Origin: Globisporangium splendens
Taxonomy: Eukaryota > Oomycota > Peronosporomycetes > Pythiales > Pythiaceae
Direction: 5' to 3'
Length of the DNA stretch: 64,000 nucleotides
Assembly (NCBI GenBank): GCA_006386115.1
Contig: VFIW01000058.1
Coordinates: forward strand, 1-64,000
Shown here: positions 19,201-29,400 of the stretch, piece after piece
Position numbering within the stretch: the stretch's first letter is position 1
Layout of the letters: each line of letters opens with the position of its first letter
Program-made: the position numbers and the translations under genes
The notes under the pieces: model-generated
Database searches by the model: none
Told to the model about the DNA's origin: nothing
Seen by the model: the letters and a program-made list of their open reading frames with translations, nothing else

Positions 19201-20372
19201 AATCGAGACCCTTCTCAGGCTCGTATCCAATGGACGAAAGAAGTGCTTGGTGGACTTCTCGGAGTTGGCCGCTTGGAAGTCGAACGCAGTATCTTGGTTG
19301 TACTGGCTCGTCCTCGTAACCGTCTCCTTGTAGTTTCTCATGGCTTCATCGAAGTGCTCTCGATTTGAGTCATTGGAAGCGACGCGATACTGAGCAGCAG
19401 CTTGATCGAGTTGGATCCGAGCCTCTTCGACAGCTTGAGTGTCTTGCATGCGAAGCTTCTTCTGCACGTCTTGGAGCTGGGACTTGATGCTCTCCTTCCA
19501 CTTCTCCCACACCTTGCCAGGGTATGTCGAAGTGCGAAGCTTGTCGAGCACCATCTCTGCCTCCTTCTCGATCGCCGAGACCACGAGTGGGTACTCGAGA
19601 AGGTAGCGAGGGAACTTCCAGTATCCTCGACCGTGGAGCTGCGAACCAGACCTGAAACTCACAGTGAGTGCGAGGTGGTCTCCAGCATGCTTCGGCAGGA
19701 AGTACTTGGAGTCATCGTAGAAGCGCGTGTAGAAGTCCTCCGACAGCAAGATGTAGTCGAGTCGGTTCTTCCGAGGAAGGGACCGGTGAAGACTCGCTTG
19801 GTGTCATAGTGGATCCGCCACGCGTCCACGACACCCAGCTTCGCCAGCCACTCCAAGCAGCCGGACCTGCCAGGGTCATAGTGCAAGGCGGGAGACGACG
19901 AGTCGAGTCTGGGGTCCAAAGGAGTGTTGAGATCTCCCAACACAAAATGTGTCGCTTGGTCATCGAACCCTTCGGTGTCCAGACTCGAGAAGAATTGCTG
20001 TTTCTCTTGCTGGTCCACTGGCGCGTACACGTTGTGGATGTAGATGGGAGCACCCTCAACCACCACTTTCACGACGAGGTAGCGACCTGCGACCGATAGA
20101 CTTGGTAGCTCGATAGCCGAGTCGAAGCCTGGGAAGTCGGAACGGAGTGCCGTGAGCACTCCATTGCTTCTTCCTCGTGTCGGTCGATCGAGCTGGCAGT
20201 TCGGGTCGTTCACGAAGACCTTGTGCTTGAAGCTCGAGTCGAGGTGGAACTTGAAATTGGAAAGGTGTGTGTTGTCGCCGAACTTGGTTTCTTGGACACA
20301 CGACACCGAGTACTTGGAGAGCATGCTCTCAATAAATAAATGACCGTTCTTCTTGATGCCATTAGTGTTCAC
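16300..20372 (-). pseudogene. LINE ORF2, frameshifted and catalytically damaged (copy 2)
   Basis: Same domain order as the copy 1 ORF2. A single G is missing from the run near 19778-19781, splitting the frame into an N-terminal endonuclease part (20372 down to 19659) and the remainder (19749 down to 16300). Copy 3 carries the identical deletion. In addition the motif A codon at 18556-18558 is GGC (Gly) where copies 1 and 3 have Asp (DFEKAFD), which should abolish reverse transcription. The FADD motif is intact. The C-terminus ends VRHL and differs from copy 1 over the last about 60 residues. Confidence 0.9.
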
Positions 20373-20418
20373 AGTCAGAACACTAATGTTGCTCCAGGTG
20401 GTGTTGGATGAGGATGGT

Positions 20419-23010
20419 TTAGCAACGAGTCGCCAGACCGCCCGCTACCATCGTAACCTCACCACCAGCGACTTGGAGCTGCAACACTGAAGAGTCTTCC
20501 GGGTAAAAACCGTCCAGTGTTTGGAGCGACTCGAGGTCGTCCAGAAGGTGACCCTGCCACTGCACCTCGCTCCATTGCTGCATGCAGTGAGAGCCAAGCT
20601 CGGACCGCAAGAGACGAAGGAGGGTGTTGGGATGGAGGAGACGCGCGTTGTGTGCTGGGATCCACTCGACTGGCTGACCAGTGAGGTACTGGATCCAGTG
20701 GTCGTTGGCAAAGATCGTCGGCGCGATCGACATGAGCATGAGCTCGAAGAAGCCCAAAGCCTTGGATGCACGAGTCAGCTCCTTGATCGAATCCGACGTC
20801 GTCCACCACTTCGCGCACGTCTTGATGATGTCGGCTCGTTTTGATGGAACTGCCGTTCCCATCAACTTCTTCCATTTCGTGCTGAAAGTGGTGTCGTCAT
20901 TCGGATGAGTCGCACACAGCACGCGGTTGATCACATGCAACTGGGCGACCTCAGCAATCTCATGACCACTCCCTGCCATCTTCAATGACAGAGCACTGTT
21001 GAAAGCGAGAGGAGATTCGATCGCCTTCTTCGTGATGTGGTCAGGATTCGTGGCGTTCTCGAGGAGCTTGCACACGCCTTCGACCTTCTTGTCTGCTTCA
21101 GCTAGACGGTCAGGGAGGGTGTTGAGAAGCGCCGTGTTCTCGTCGTTGAGCATCGACTCGGTCACTTCAAGAAGCGGCGATGCCTTTGACGCCTTCCTGA
21201 TCTTGGTGTGATGCTTCTCGACGAAAAAGGCAGACTCGATCGAGGTCTTCAACTCAGCAGGACGTTTCACATCCACTGGGAGAATTTGATGGCGGACTCC
21301 ATACTTCTTATCAGCAGTCGCGTTCTTCGATTTGAACTTGACCTCCATCGACTGGAGTGCTTGAAAGTAGTTGGAGGTGGCGATGCCATTCAAAGGCTGT
21401 GCCGATTGTTTCACCATCAGGTTGGAGAAATCAATCGCATTGCGCGAGCGCTTCTTCTTGTTCTTGGACACCGTGGCAAAACCATCGTCTGGTCCGTTGG
21501 TCAACAAGAGTAGCTTCTTCGGAGCTTTCGGACTTCCAGGTGGAGTGATCTTACCATTCGAGCCATTGAAGGTGGAAATCGACAGTGCGTCGTCGGAGTT
21601 GCTTGGAAGCTTGGCGAGCTGGTTGGCAACGGACTGTTGCCCATGCTGAGCTCCGTGTTGGGGCTGGCCTTCACGTTTCTTCGCTTCCTCAACTGCTTTC
21701 TGCAGTGAGGTTTGCTTCGGCATCGGCTTTGCGTTTGCAGCTTGCGCGTAAGTCTTCGGTCGTTGTTGTTGATGTTGCTGCTGCTTCTGTTGAGCTGGCT
21801 CAGTCGCTGGCTCAGACGATGGAGAGACACTGTCGGAAGTACCGAGATCAAGTCCATGATGTGAGCGATAACCATACGGCAAGCGCTCGGACTGGAACGG
21901 AGCATTCTTCCCATGCGCGGGGTGCAGCTTGTTGTCGAACAACACTTGGTCGCAGACACTGCCGTTCACCATCAATGCGCTTGGACACGATGTGGACAAG
22001 AAGTACACTCGCCAGGTCGCAGACGTGATACCAGTCACGAGATTCACTTCGCGGAAGGTATCGTATACCGGCTTGCATCCGAGCAAGAACAACCGGTGTA
22101 GGATCACATCCGTGTCAGTGTCCGAGTCGACATTGGCGATATCAAGGAAGTACTTCCCGTCAAGGACGTCAAACTCCTTGAACGTGAAGACACCACCGAG
22201 GATGTTCACCTTCGTGCGCTCGAGGAGCAGGCAGGCTTCCTTCGATTTCACCTTGACACGAAGGTTGCCACCAGGGAGCTTGGAGATTTGACCGACCTCG
22301 TAGCGCTGGTACAAGTCTTCGAGAGCTTCATTGCCGTGATTCTTGCCAGAAAGCGACGCCATGATCTTCTGGAGCGGAGTCTTCGCGAGCGTCCGTCCAG
22401 TGTCGATCACCATGTCGTACTTGGCTCGAGGGAGTGCATACGGACGCGCTTGCTCCATGCGAGGGGCAATGAACGACCAGTCACTGCCTGCGGCGTACTG
22501 GCGTTCAATCGCTTCGATGTCGCATGCAAGAGGCTTTGGGGTCTCCACACGACGACGCACAGCGTCTGCTTCAGCATTGTCGCGACGGAGGAGTTCTTGT
22601 CGCGCGAGCACATCGGCCATTGTCGGACGCGGATCCGTGTTTGGATGCGAGGCGGCGTTGGCAGGAGGCAGCGCGAGTTCCATCGGCTCATCATCTGACG
22701 GGGTGTCAGAAAACGAGACGATCTCATTCGGCGGAATTTCCATCGACACATCCACTTCGTCGTCTATTCCAGTCGGCTCAGGAGCAGACGGAGCGGTTGG
22801 CGCAAGAGAAGGAGGAGATGGAAGCGCTTTGAGCTGAGAGGCTGAAACGCCACTCAAAGGAAGAGGTCCAGACCTTTCCAAAATTTCCGAGGGGGATGGG
22901 CCAGGAGTGGGACCTGGCTGGATACTGGGTACGAACCCAGATTCCAGACCAGATGCGACACGTGGCAGCTGCTCGGAAGGAAGAGAAGAAGCGGAAGCTG
23001 GATTTTCCAT
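20419..23010 (-). CDS. LINE ORF1 protein (copy 2)
   Basis: 863 aa, open from an ATG to the stop, nearly identical to the copy 1 protein with a small number of substitutions mostly in the N-terminal Pro/Ser-rich part and none that break the frame. Same +1 frame relation to ORF2. Since ORF2 of this copy is dead, ORF1 may simply not have had time to decay. Confidence 0.85.
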   Translation of the reverse strand: MENPASASSLPSEQLPRVASGLESGFVPSIQPGPTPGPSPSEILERSGPLPLSGVSASQLKALPSPPSLAPTAPSAPEPTGIDDEVDVSMEIPPNEIVSFSDTPSDDEPMELALPPANAASHPNTDPRPTMADVLARQELLRRDNAEADAVRRRVETPKPLACDIEAIERQYAAGSDWSFIAPRMEQARPYALPRAKYDMVIDTGRTLAKTPLQKIMASLSGKNHGNEALEDLYQRYEVGQISKLPGGNLRVKVKSKEACLLLERTKVNILGGVFTFKEFDVLDGKYFLDIANVDSDTDTDVILHRLFLLGCKPVYDTFREVNLVTGITSATWRVYFLSTSCPSALMVNGSVCDQVLFDNKLHPAHGKNAPFQSERLPYGYRSHHGLDLGTSDSVSPSSEPATEPAQQKQQQHQQQRPKTYAQAANAKPMPKQTSLQKAVEEAKKREGQPQHGAQHGQQSVANQLAKLPSNSDDALSISTFNGSNGKITPPGSPKAPKKLLLLTNGPDDGFATVSKNKKKRSRNAIDFSNLMVKQSAQPLNGIATSNYFQALQSMEVKFKSKNATADKKYGVRHQILPVDVKRPAELKTSIESAFFVEKHHTKIRKASKASPLLEVTESMLNDENTALLNTLPDRLAEADKKVEGVCKLLENATNPDHITKKAIESPLAFNSALSLKMAGSGHEIAEVAQLHVINRVLCATHPNDDTTFSTKWKKLMGTAVPSKRADIIKTCAKWWTTSDSIKELTRASKALGFFELMLMSIAPTIFANDHWIQYLTGQPVEWIPAHNARLLHPNTLLRLLRSELGSHCMQQWSEVQWQGHLLDDLESLQTLDGFYPEDSSVLQLQVAGGEVTMVAGGLATRC

Positions 23011-23102
23011 GGGGACAGGCGGAGGGATGGCGGCGAAGGCGGCGGCTGGGAGAGGGTTCTTCTGAAGAGTCGACTTGAGGGGTAGCCGGCAAATTGAGAA
23101 GT

Positions 23103-23207
23103 CCGAGCGTAGCTCAGTTGGTAGAGCGATTGACTGTAGTGTGTAGATACTGTGTATCAGTATACTCGGAAATCAATTGGTCACCAGTTCGATTCTGGTC
23201 GTTCGGA
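23103..23207 (+). tRNA. tRNA-Tyr(GUA), intron-containing
   Basis: Identical to the gene at 8861; exons 23103-23139 and 23172-23207. Restored at the 5' end of LINE copy 2. T5 terminator follows. Confidence 0.96.
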
Positions 23208-23807
23208 TCCTTTTTGTCTGTCTTTTTGTGAGATGTGGTCCTGTGTCTTTACTCTGCTCTGCTCTGCGTTCCGTCCCGTCGTGCTGCGGCGCGCGTTGTT
23301 GCGTTGTGTTGTGTTGTGTTGTGTTGGGGTGTGTCTGTCCTGCACTATGGCGCGAGTGCACACGCATGCGCGCACGACTTTTCGGCTTTCGGCTCGTTTC
23401 CGGCTCGGTTTCGTCGCCAGGTGGCTTTGCAGCCTCGCTCACTCGCTCGCTGTCCTTGCCTGTTGAGCGCGTTGTTGCGGCTGGGTCGGCTGTGACGCTT
23501 CGTTTTGTGTTTGCGCGTGAAGAAGGTGCACGCAGAGTCTCGCTTTGGCGCTTGGCGTTTGTCGTGTGGCGTTTGCTGTTGTGTTTGTGCGCTCGCTGTG
23601 CTGTCGGCCGCACTGTGTCGTCGCGGTTGGTCTCGTTTGTGTTTGGCGGTTGTGGGAGCCTTGCAGCGGTTGGTGGCAGCCGTGGGAGGCTGGCACGGGT
23701 GTAAGAGGCTGTGTGTGTTGTTGTGTTGTTGTGTTGTGTGCGTGTGTGTTGTTGTGGTGTTGGTTGCAAGGTTGTGATGGGTAGGTTTGTGATCGGTCGG
23801 ACTGTAC
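23208..23807. repeat. Array spacer, beta-B type
   Basis: Standard beta-B spacer. No gene seen. Confidence 0.8.
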
Positions 23808-23825
23808 CCGAGCGTAGCTCAGTTG
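23808..23825 (+). repeat. Target-site duplication, left copy (LINE copy 3)
   Basis: 18 bp equal to tRNA-Tyr nt 1-18. The right copy starts the tRNA fragment at 39905, 16 kb away, because copy 3 contains a nested LTR retrotransposon. Confidence 0.92.
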
Positions 23826-23878
23826 AAAGTTGTCTATATTACTAGAATTAGACGGAGTGACTACTCAATCTACCTAGC

Positions 23879-24350
23879 GTATACAGAGTTTTAAATTTAT
23901 GGTACATATGCTAATATTTCTAATTTTTCTGAATGTTGGGGAAAATTTGGGTTTTGGTCGATTGTGTGTAAATCTTGAGAAACCTATCATACGTCATAAT
24001 TTATGCCGTATGATAGGTTATCAATTCTTGGAGGTCACACTTGGTCGTTGTAAATTATGGTATCGGGTCTTGGATTGTATTTGGTTTCACAGGTACAACA
24101 TTGTGGAGGTCATTGATGTTGCTTGAGTGTCGTTCGTGCGACGTGCGTGTGATACATCTGGGGTGGGTGCTGGAGATGTAGCTCATTTTGATTGAATTGT
24201 CTGGACTTGCAATTCTTTTGATTGAATTGTCTGGACGTGCAATTCTTTTGATTGAATTGTGTGAATTGCGTGTAGGGGGGGGGATATTTTTGGCTTTCGG
24301 AAGGGTCGGCTAAAATTAGCTCATTCGTCAAGCAAGCCCGACAAGTGCCG
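23879..24350. other. LINE copy 3 3' region, left part
   Basis: AT-rich, no gene seen. Contains a perfect 13-bp inverted repeat (23981-23993 with 24007-24019, arms AACCTATCATACG) with a 13-nt loop, and a 30-bp tandem repeat (24190-24219, 24220-24249, then a partial unit) of the form GATTGAATTGTCTGGACNTG. Confidence 0.7.
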
Positions 24351-24704
24351 ATGGCACACAAGAACCCCACGCCACAACACTCGCGCTCGTCCGCTGTTGT
24401 TGCTGCTACCGCGCGTTCTCGCGCGCGCTCGTCCGCTGGTGTTGCTGCTGCTGTTGCGCGCTCTCGCTCGTGCTCTTCCTCTGTTGCGCGTTCGCGCTCT
24501 CGCTCTTCCTCTGCTGCTGCAGCGCGTTCTCGTTCGCGCTCGCCTGCTCTTCTCTCTCTCACACCTCTGGTGGAGGATCTCCAAGTTGGTGACACGACTG
24601 TCGTGTCTGCTTTCTCTCGCATCAGTGTGACTCAAGCTGGGGCTGTAATGTCACCGCATGCGCCTGTTACGCAGGTGGCTGGGGGCATGAGACCGGTGAG
24701 AGGC
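24351..24704 (+). pseudogene. 5' part of antisense ORF3, cut by the Ty3 insertion
   Basis: Open frame from an ATG at 24351 to the left end of the LTR element: a Ser/Arg/Ala-rich low-complexity stretch of about 65 residues, then a less biased 50. When one copy of the 5-bp target duplication is counted and the LTR element left out, this frame runs directly into the frame at 32158-33030 with no stop, giving about 408 codons. Whether the Ser/Arg part is really translated, or is a leader, is uncertain. Confidence 0.45.
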
Positions 24705-25311
24705 TGTAAGAGGCTATCCGAGACAGCCTCAAACACGGCACGCACGCTTGCGCTTGAAGAGGAAGACTTGAGGGGAACTTGGCAAAAATGCAACTGAATT
24801 GAAATGAACTTATGGTTCCTGACACTACATGTAAAACACCACTAGGGCTCCTAGAGGTTTTATAACTAAAACCTAAACATGCACAATAAAACATATGAAT
24901 CTGATATATAAAACCTTGGGTACACTGAGGTTGAACCCAGGGGATCTTCGAGAAACTTGAACTTGAAGTCCCGTGGAAAATTCCCTGCAAAGTGATTGGC
25001 TCGCGCCACACTTTAGGTGGCAGAGACACGTCGGTCTCATCGCCAGTGCAGTTTCCCAAGTAGGAACCATCACTCACGTGTCTAGAGTACTGTTGTGCGT
25101 AATCACGCCGAATCTCAACGATTGCGAGCGACCAACACTCAACTCAGACACAGATTGCTCTGACGTCAGACGATGACGTCACCTGTGCATGTGGGGATCA
25201 CTTTTATGTGTTTCACCCAATATCTTCGCACCCACAATGCACTTCCACAAGGTGGTGTGCGACACACACAAAGAGCCACCTTGCATGTAATGGCAGCCTT
25301 AGCCCATTACA
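24705..25311 (-). repeat. 3' LTR of the Ty3 element
   Basis: 607 bp, TGTAAGAGG...CCATTACA on the plus strand. Pair of the LTR at 31546-32152. Contains TATATAAAA-like sequence near 24905 on the plus strand. Confidence 0.95.
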
Positions 25312-25314
25312 TCA

Positions 25315-25324
25315 TCCCTCCCTT
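25315..25324 (-). promoter_or_regulatory. Polypurine tract
   Basis: Minus strand AAGGGAGGGA, three bases from the inner edge of the 3' LTR, the expected place for plus-strand DNA priming in LTR elements. Confidence 0.75.
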
Positions 25325-25387
25325 AAAGTTCCATCACGGACTTTACTTCTTTCGGAAGAGGCACCCGCTCTCACTTTCCAATTGACC

Positions 25388-26437
25388 ATGAAGCGACCAA
25401 GCGACCAAGTGAAGCGCGAAGAACGGCCCGAGCCAAAGCGGCAGCGGACGACTCCCGGCTTGTACGACATCTCCGCTATTCGCAAGAAGCGTGGAGGACG
25501 TCGGTTCTACAAGGAGTTGTTCTTCCTCTGGCGCAAGATGTCCGGCAGCGACGATCCTGGCCAGTCCAGCACAGCGAAGCTCGAGTCATGGAAGACGTTT
25601 GTCCGACTCGAGAACGAGAATCTTGTCGAGCGTTTGCTAGGGAACCTAGGAGGCACGCTCGAGAACGACCATAAAGAGCTTGGCTCTCGTCGTTCTAGTG
25701 CTCGCGAGAGCACTACAAGCTCTGTTCGTAACTGTGAACCACGTCGGGAACATCAGACTGAAGAGTCTCTCGAGGTTCCCACGTGTCCGAGTCCGGCGGA
25801 TAGCCAAGCCACCGTACTCTGTAGAAGCGTTGACGGTTCAACGACTTCTCTCCTCGACGACGAGTCGATCGATCCTCGTGATCGACTATCGACTCAACGA
25901 TCCAACGACGCTCTCCCTGATGATCGATCAGAGGAGGTGGGGCTGAACGCGAAAACGATTGAGCGACTCTGGAAGTGGGAGAGTGCTCACCGCGCTCAGA
26001 TCGAGGCTCTTGAAGTTCGCAACGCGGTACTCGAAGACCGGTGCGAAAGCCTCGAAGACTGGTTGAAGGAGCAGGAGTCGAAGATCGACTTGCTCTTCGA
26101 TGGTCTTGCCCAGCGTTCGGCAATGGAGTCACATTTCGAACAAAGGTTCGAGAAGATTCAAGCCGAGCTTGAACGACTCCAGAAGGCTGAGAAAGCTCGT
26201 GATGCGTATCACGAACGTCTACTGCGCTCTGTGGAAGAGGCAGGGACTTCTCTTGAGATACTTTGGAAGGAGTATCATGGTCGCCTTCTCGCGTTGGAGA
26301 CAATAAAGGACGAGTCCTTTGATGTGCTTCAGCGCCTTTATGTCGAGAAGAAGCTCCATGACGATGAGTTACAGACTCTTCGCGAGCTGGTGGAGCGACT
26401 TCAGGATCGACTTGATCGTCTGCCAAAGGCTCTGTAG
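25388..26437 (+). CDS. Antisense coiled-coil ORF in the Ty3 element
   Basis: 349 aa from an ATG just inside the 3' LTR, on the strand opposite gag-pol. Basic start with a likely nuclear signal (EPKRQR at about 17-22), Ser-rich middle, and a C-terminal about 140 residues rich in Glu, Leu and Arg with clear heptad-like spacing, predicted coiled coil. The last about 240 codons overlap the C-terminal pol frame, but the first about 108 codons lie beyond the pol stop and are still open, which a simple shadow frame would not need to be. Could be a real accessory gene or a chance ORF. Confidence 0.5.
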   Translation: MKRPSDQVKREERPEPKRQRTTPGLYDISAIRKKRGGRRFYKELFFLWRKMSGSDDPGQSSTAKLESWKTFVRLENENLVERLLGNLGGTLENDHKELGSRRSSARESTTSSVRNCEPRREHQTEESLEVPTCPSPADSQATVLCRSVDGSTTSLLDDESIDPRDRLSTQRSNDALPDDRSEEVGLNAKTIERLWKWESAHRAQIEALEVRNAVLEDRCESLEDWLKEQESKIDLLFDGLAQRSAMESHFEQRFEKIQAELERLQKAEKARDAYHERLLRSVEEAGTSLEILWKEYHGRLLALETIKDESFDVLQRLYVEKKLHDDELQTLRELVERLQDRLDRLPKAL

Positions 26438-29400
26438 GGTTCGCTGACCCACTTGGAAGGTAAGGCTTTAGTCGACCTACGTAGAACGTAGGGTGTAGTC
26501 GCATGCGTTTAGGAATGTCTAGTGTGTATGCATCACCATTGCATTTAACTACCCTGAACGGTCCAATATATCTTGGCAGAAGTTTCGAACTCCCCAAGTT
26601 AGACACTGCGTGTTCAGGTAGATTAGCCGTGCTAAGTAATACAAGATCATTGATCTTATAAACTTGCTTGTTCTTCCTTCCACTCTTGTCTGCTTGTTCC
26701 TTTTGCAGATCCTGAGCCTTCGCGATTGCGTCTCGAACAAACCTCACAACGGCTTGTCTCCTCACAATAAAGTCATCGACTTGCTGTTCCTCACGACTTG
26801 TCATGTCGTCTAGAGGTTTCATCGAGTCAAAATTCGCTTTTAACTCTGTGACAGCATTCAGATCCGACTGTGGCTCCTTAGCCATAGTCTCTCCCCCACT
26901 TAAGGTAGAAACCTCTCCCACTAGTGACGCTGGCACTCTCGGGTGGAGTCCGTAGTTCACATTGAACGGGGTATGACCTGTCGAGACATGCGTGGAGTTG
27001 TTCAACGCAAACTCTGCGAGAGGGAGAAACTCACTCCACTCTCCGAAAGACGTCGCATAACTGCGCAACACGTCTTCCAGGACACGATTCACTCGTTCAG
27101 TTTGACCGTCTGTCTCTGGGTGTGCTGCTGTTGACATGGATAGTTTTGTATCCAAAATGCCAAGCAGAGTTCGCCAGAACCTAGACGTAAACCGAGTGTC
27201 ACGGTCTGATACGATCTCCGAGGGCAGACCATGTAGACGGAACACCACGTCTACAAAGACTTTCGCAGTCATCTCTGCCGAGATCTTATCCGAGACCGGA
27301 GTAAGATGCACCATCTTACTAAATCGGTCCACAAACACAAGGATGCCATTGCGTCCGTGTTTGTCTCTTGGAAGTCCGAATATGAAATCCATACTCACAG
27401 ACTTCCAACTGTCCTGAGGGACAGGTAATGAACGAAGTGGGGCCCGAGTAGAGCCGGATGGCTTAACTCTTTGGCACACTTCGCAAGTACGCACATACTT
27501 GCGAACCCACTTGTACATGTGAGGCCAGTAGTAATCTCGAGACAAGCTGAGAAACGTTTTCTCACGTCCGAGATGGCCACTCGAAGGACCGTCATGATAC
27601 TCGTACAAGAGTCGATGACGCAGACCTTCGTCGTTGGGGACAACGATCCTCGCTGGATCCCCTTCGTCAACCGTATAGTACAGCAGCTCATTGTGCATGC
27701 TGTAACGGTGAACACGCGATCTTGCTCTTGGTGGGAGGCTCTGGAGTGCCTTCTCTGAGGGATTCTTGAAATACTTGATCAGTTCTTGGCATGCTTCGTC
27801 TTGCTTGTATCCCTCAGTGATCTCTTCTTGGACTGTGCTTGTCACTCCCGTAGCAATCGCGTTGACGTCTTCACAGAGTCGGCACGCTCCGTTCGTGTCG
27901 TCACTCTTGTTCTTCGGATCATAATCCGGACGTCTTGACAGCGCATCGGCAAGAATGTTTGACTTGCCGGGCTTGTAATGTACAACAAAGTTGTACTCAG
28001 CGAAGAAGGAAAACCATCTTGCCATTCTTTGCGATAGGTGAGGCGTCTTTACAGCTGTCCGCAGTGATGCGTGATCAATGTAAATAGCGAACTGCTTTTC
28101 ACCAAGCAAATAGACTCGGAACTTTGCCAATGCATACTTCATGGCCAATAGTTCCTTGTCATGGACCGGATAGTTCCTCTCTGCGGGCCTGAGTTGTCGT
28201 GACTGATACGACACAACTCTTTCTTTGCCCTCATCATCGTGTTGCATCAGTGCACACCCGATAGCATAGTCGCTCGCATCGCAGACTACATGGAACGGCT
28301 TCTCATGGTCTGCGAGAGCTAGGACAGGAGCTTCTCTCAAGCTCTTCTTTACTTTGGCAAACGCTGCCTGATGTTCCTCTGACCATTCCCACTCATTATC
28401 TTTCTTCAAAAGACTCGTGAGGGGTTGCACTAACACTGCATAGTTGCGCGTGTATTTGTGCAAATAGTTGGCCAAACCCAGCCACTGACGTAGCTGTTTG
28501 ACGTTCTGAGGAATAGGCCAATCGTCGATAGACTTGACCTTCTCTGGATCGACCCGAACGCCATTCTTGCCAACAAAGCAACCGAGTACAGGGATCTCGG
28601 GGGCGAAGAAGATGCATTTCTTCAAGTTAGCGTACAGTTTGTTCTCACGCATAACTTGAAAGACTTGACGAAGATGTTCAAGATGAACATCGACATCTTT
28701 CTTCCCTTCCGAGGCCTTACTATGAACGAATATGTCGTCAAAGTAGCTCGGTGCAAACTCTCTCAATGGATGAAGTACATTCGTGACCATTCTGTTGAAA
28801 GTTGCTGGTGCGTTCTTCAGACCTTGTGGCATCACCATCCACTCCCACAGCATACCACTAGGGGTGCTTACTGCTGTAAATGGTACATCGCTCTCGCGCA
28901 TTCGAATCTGATAGAACCCGTCTTTCAGATCGATCGCGCTAAAGACAGTGCTGCCAACCATTCCATCAAGGATCATATCCTTGCGTGGAACTGGGGTCTG
29001 AGCAGGTATGGTCGCATCATTCAATTTGTTGAATGCGTGAACAATGCGCCAACCGCCTGTGGCCTTCTCCACACAGAAGGTGGGACTACAGTGCGGAGAC
29101 TTGCTCTCGCGCACATGGCCAGCCTTCTGTCGCTGCGCGAAGAACTCGTCGATCGCATCGACTTGTTCCTTCGGTAGCGGCCATTGCCTCGTGATACAGT
29201 ACTTCGTTCCCGGAAGCACATCTATCTCGTGACGAATGCCTCTGTCCTGCGGCAATTCGTCCGGCACTTTGTCTGGAAATATGTCCGCATATTCCTTGAC
29301 AAGTCCATACACGGGGTTTGCCTTTAGAGCGTCCCACGACTGCTCATCAAACCTCTCCTTCCGTGTCCTCTCATCTAACACTTCCGCAGTGTTGATGACA

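Larger units (their letters stand above)
15400..23102 (-). mobile_element. tRNA-Tyr-targeted LINE, copy 2
   Basis: 7.7 kb, same target base and orientation as copy 1. ORF1 is intact, but ORF2 has a one-base deletion and a catalytic Asp lost from the reverse transcriptase. Over most of its length it is nearly identical to copy 1. A tract at roughly 19570-20030 instead matches copy 3, and the last about 60 codons of ORF2 plus the 3' region are different from both. The terminal tail (15400-15452) is the family tail with a few changes. Probably not autonomous. Confidence 0.92.

Noticed and set aside
1437..23102. LINE copies 1 and 2 as a simple segmental duplication of one insertion
   Set aside because: Possible in part, but their 3' regions, ORF2 ends and lengths differ, and copies 3 and 4 are too diverged to be recent duplicates; several independent insertions fit better.
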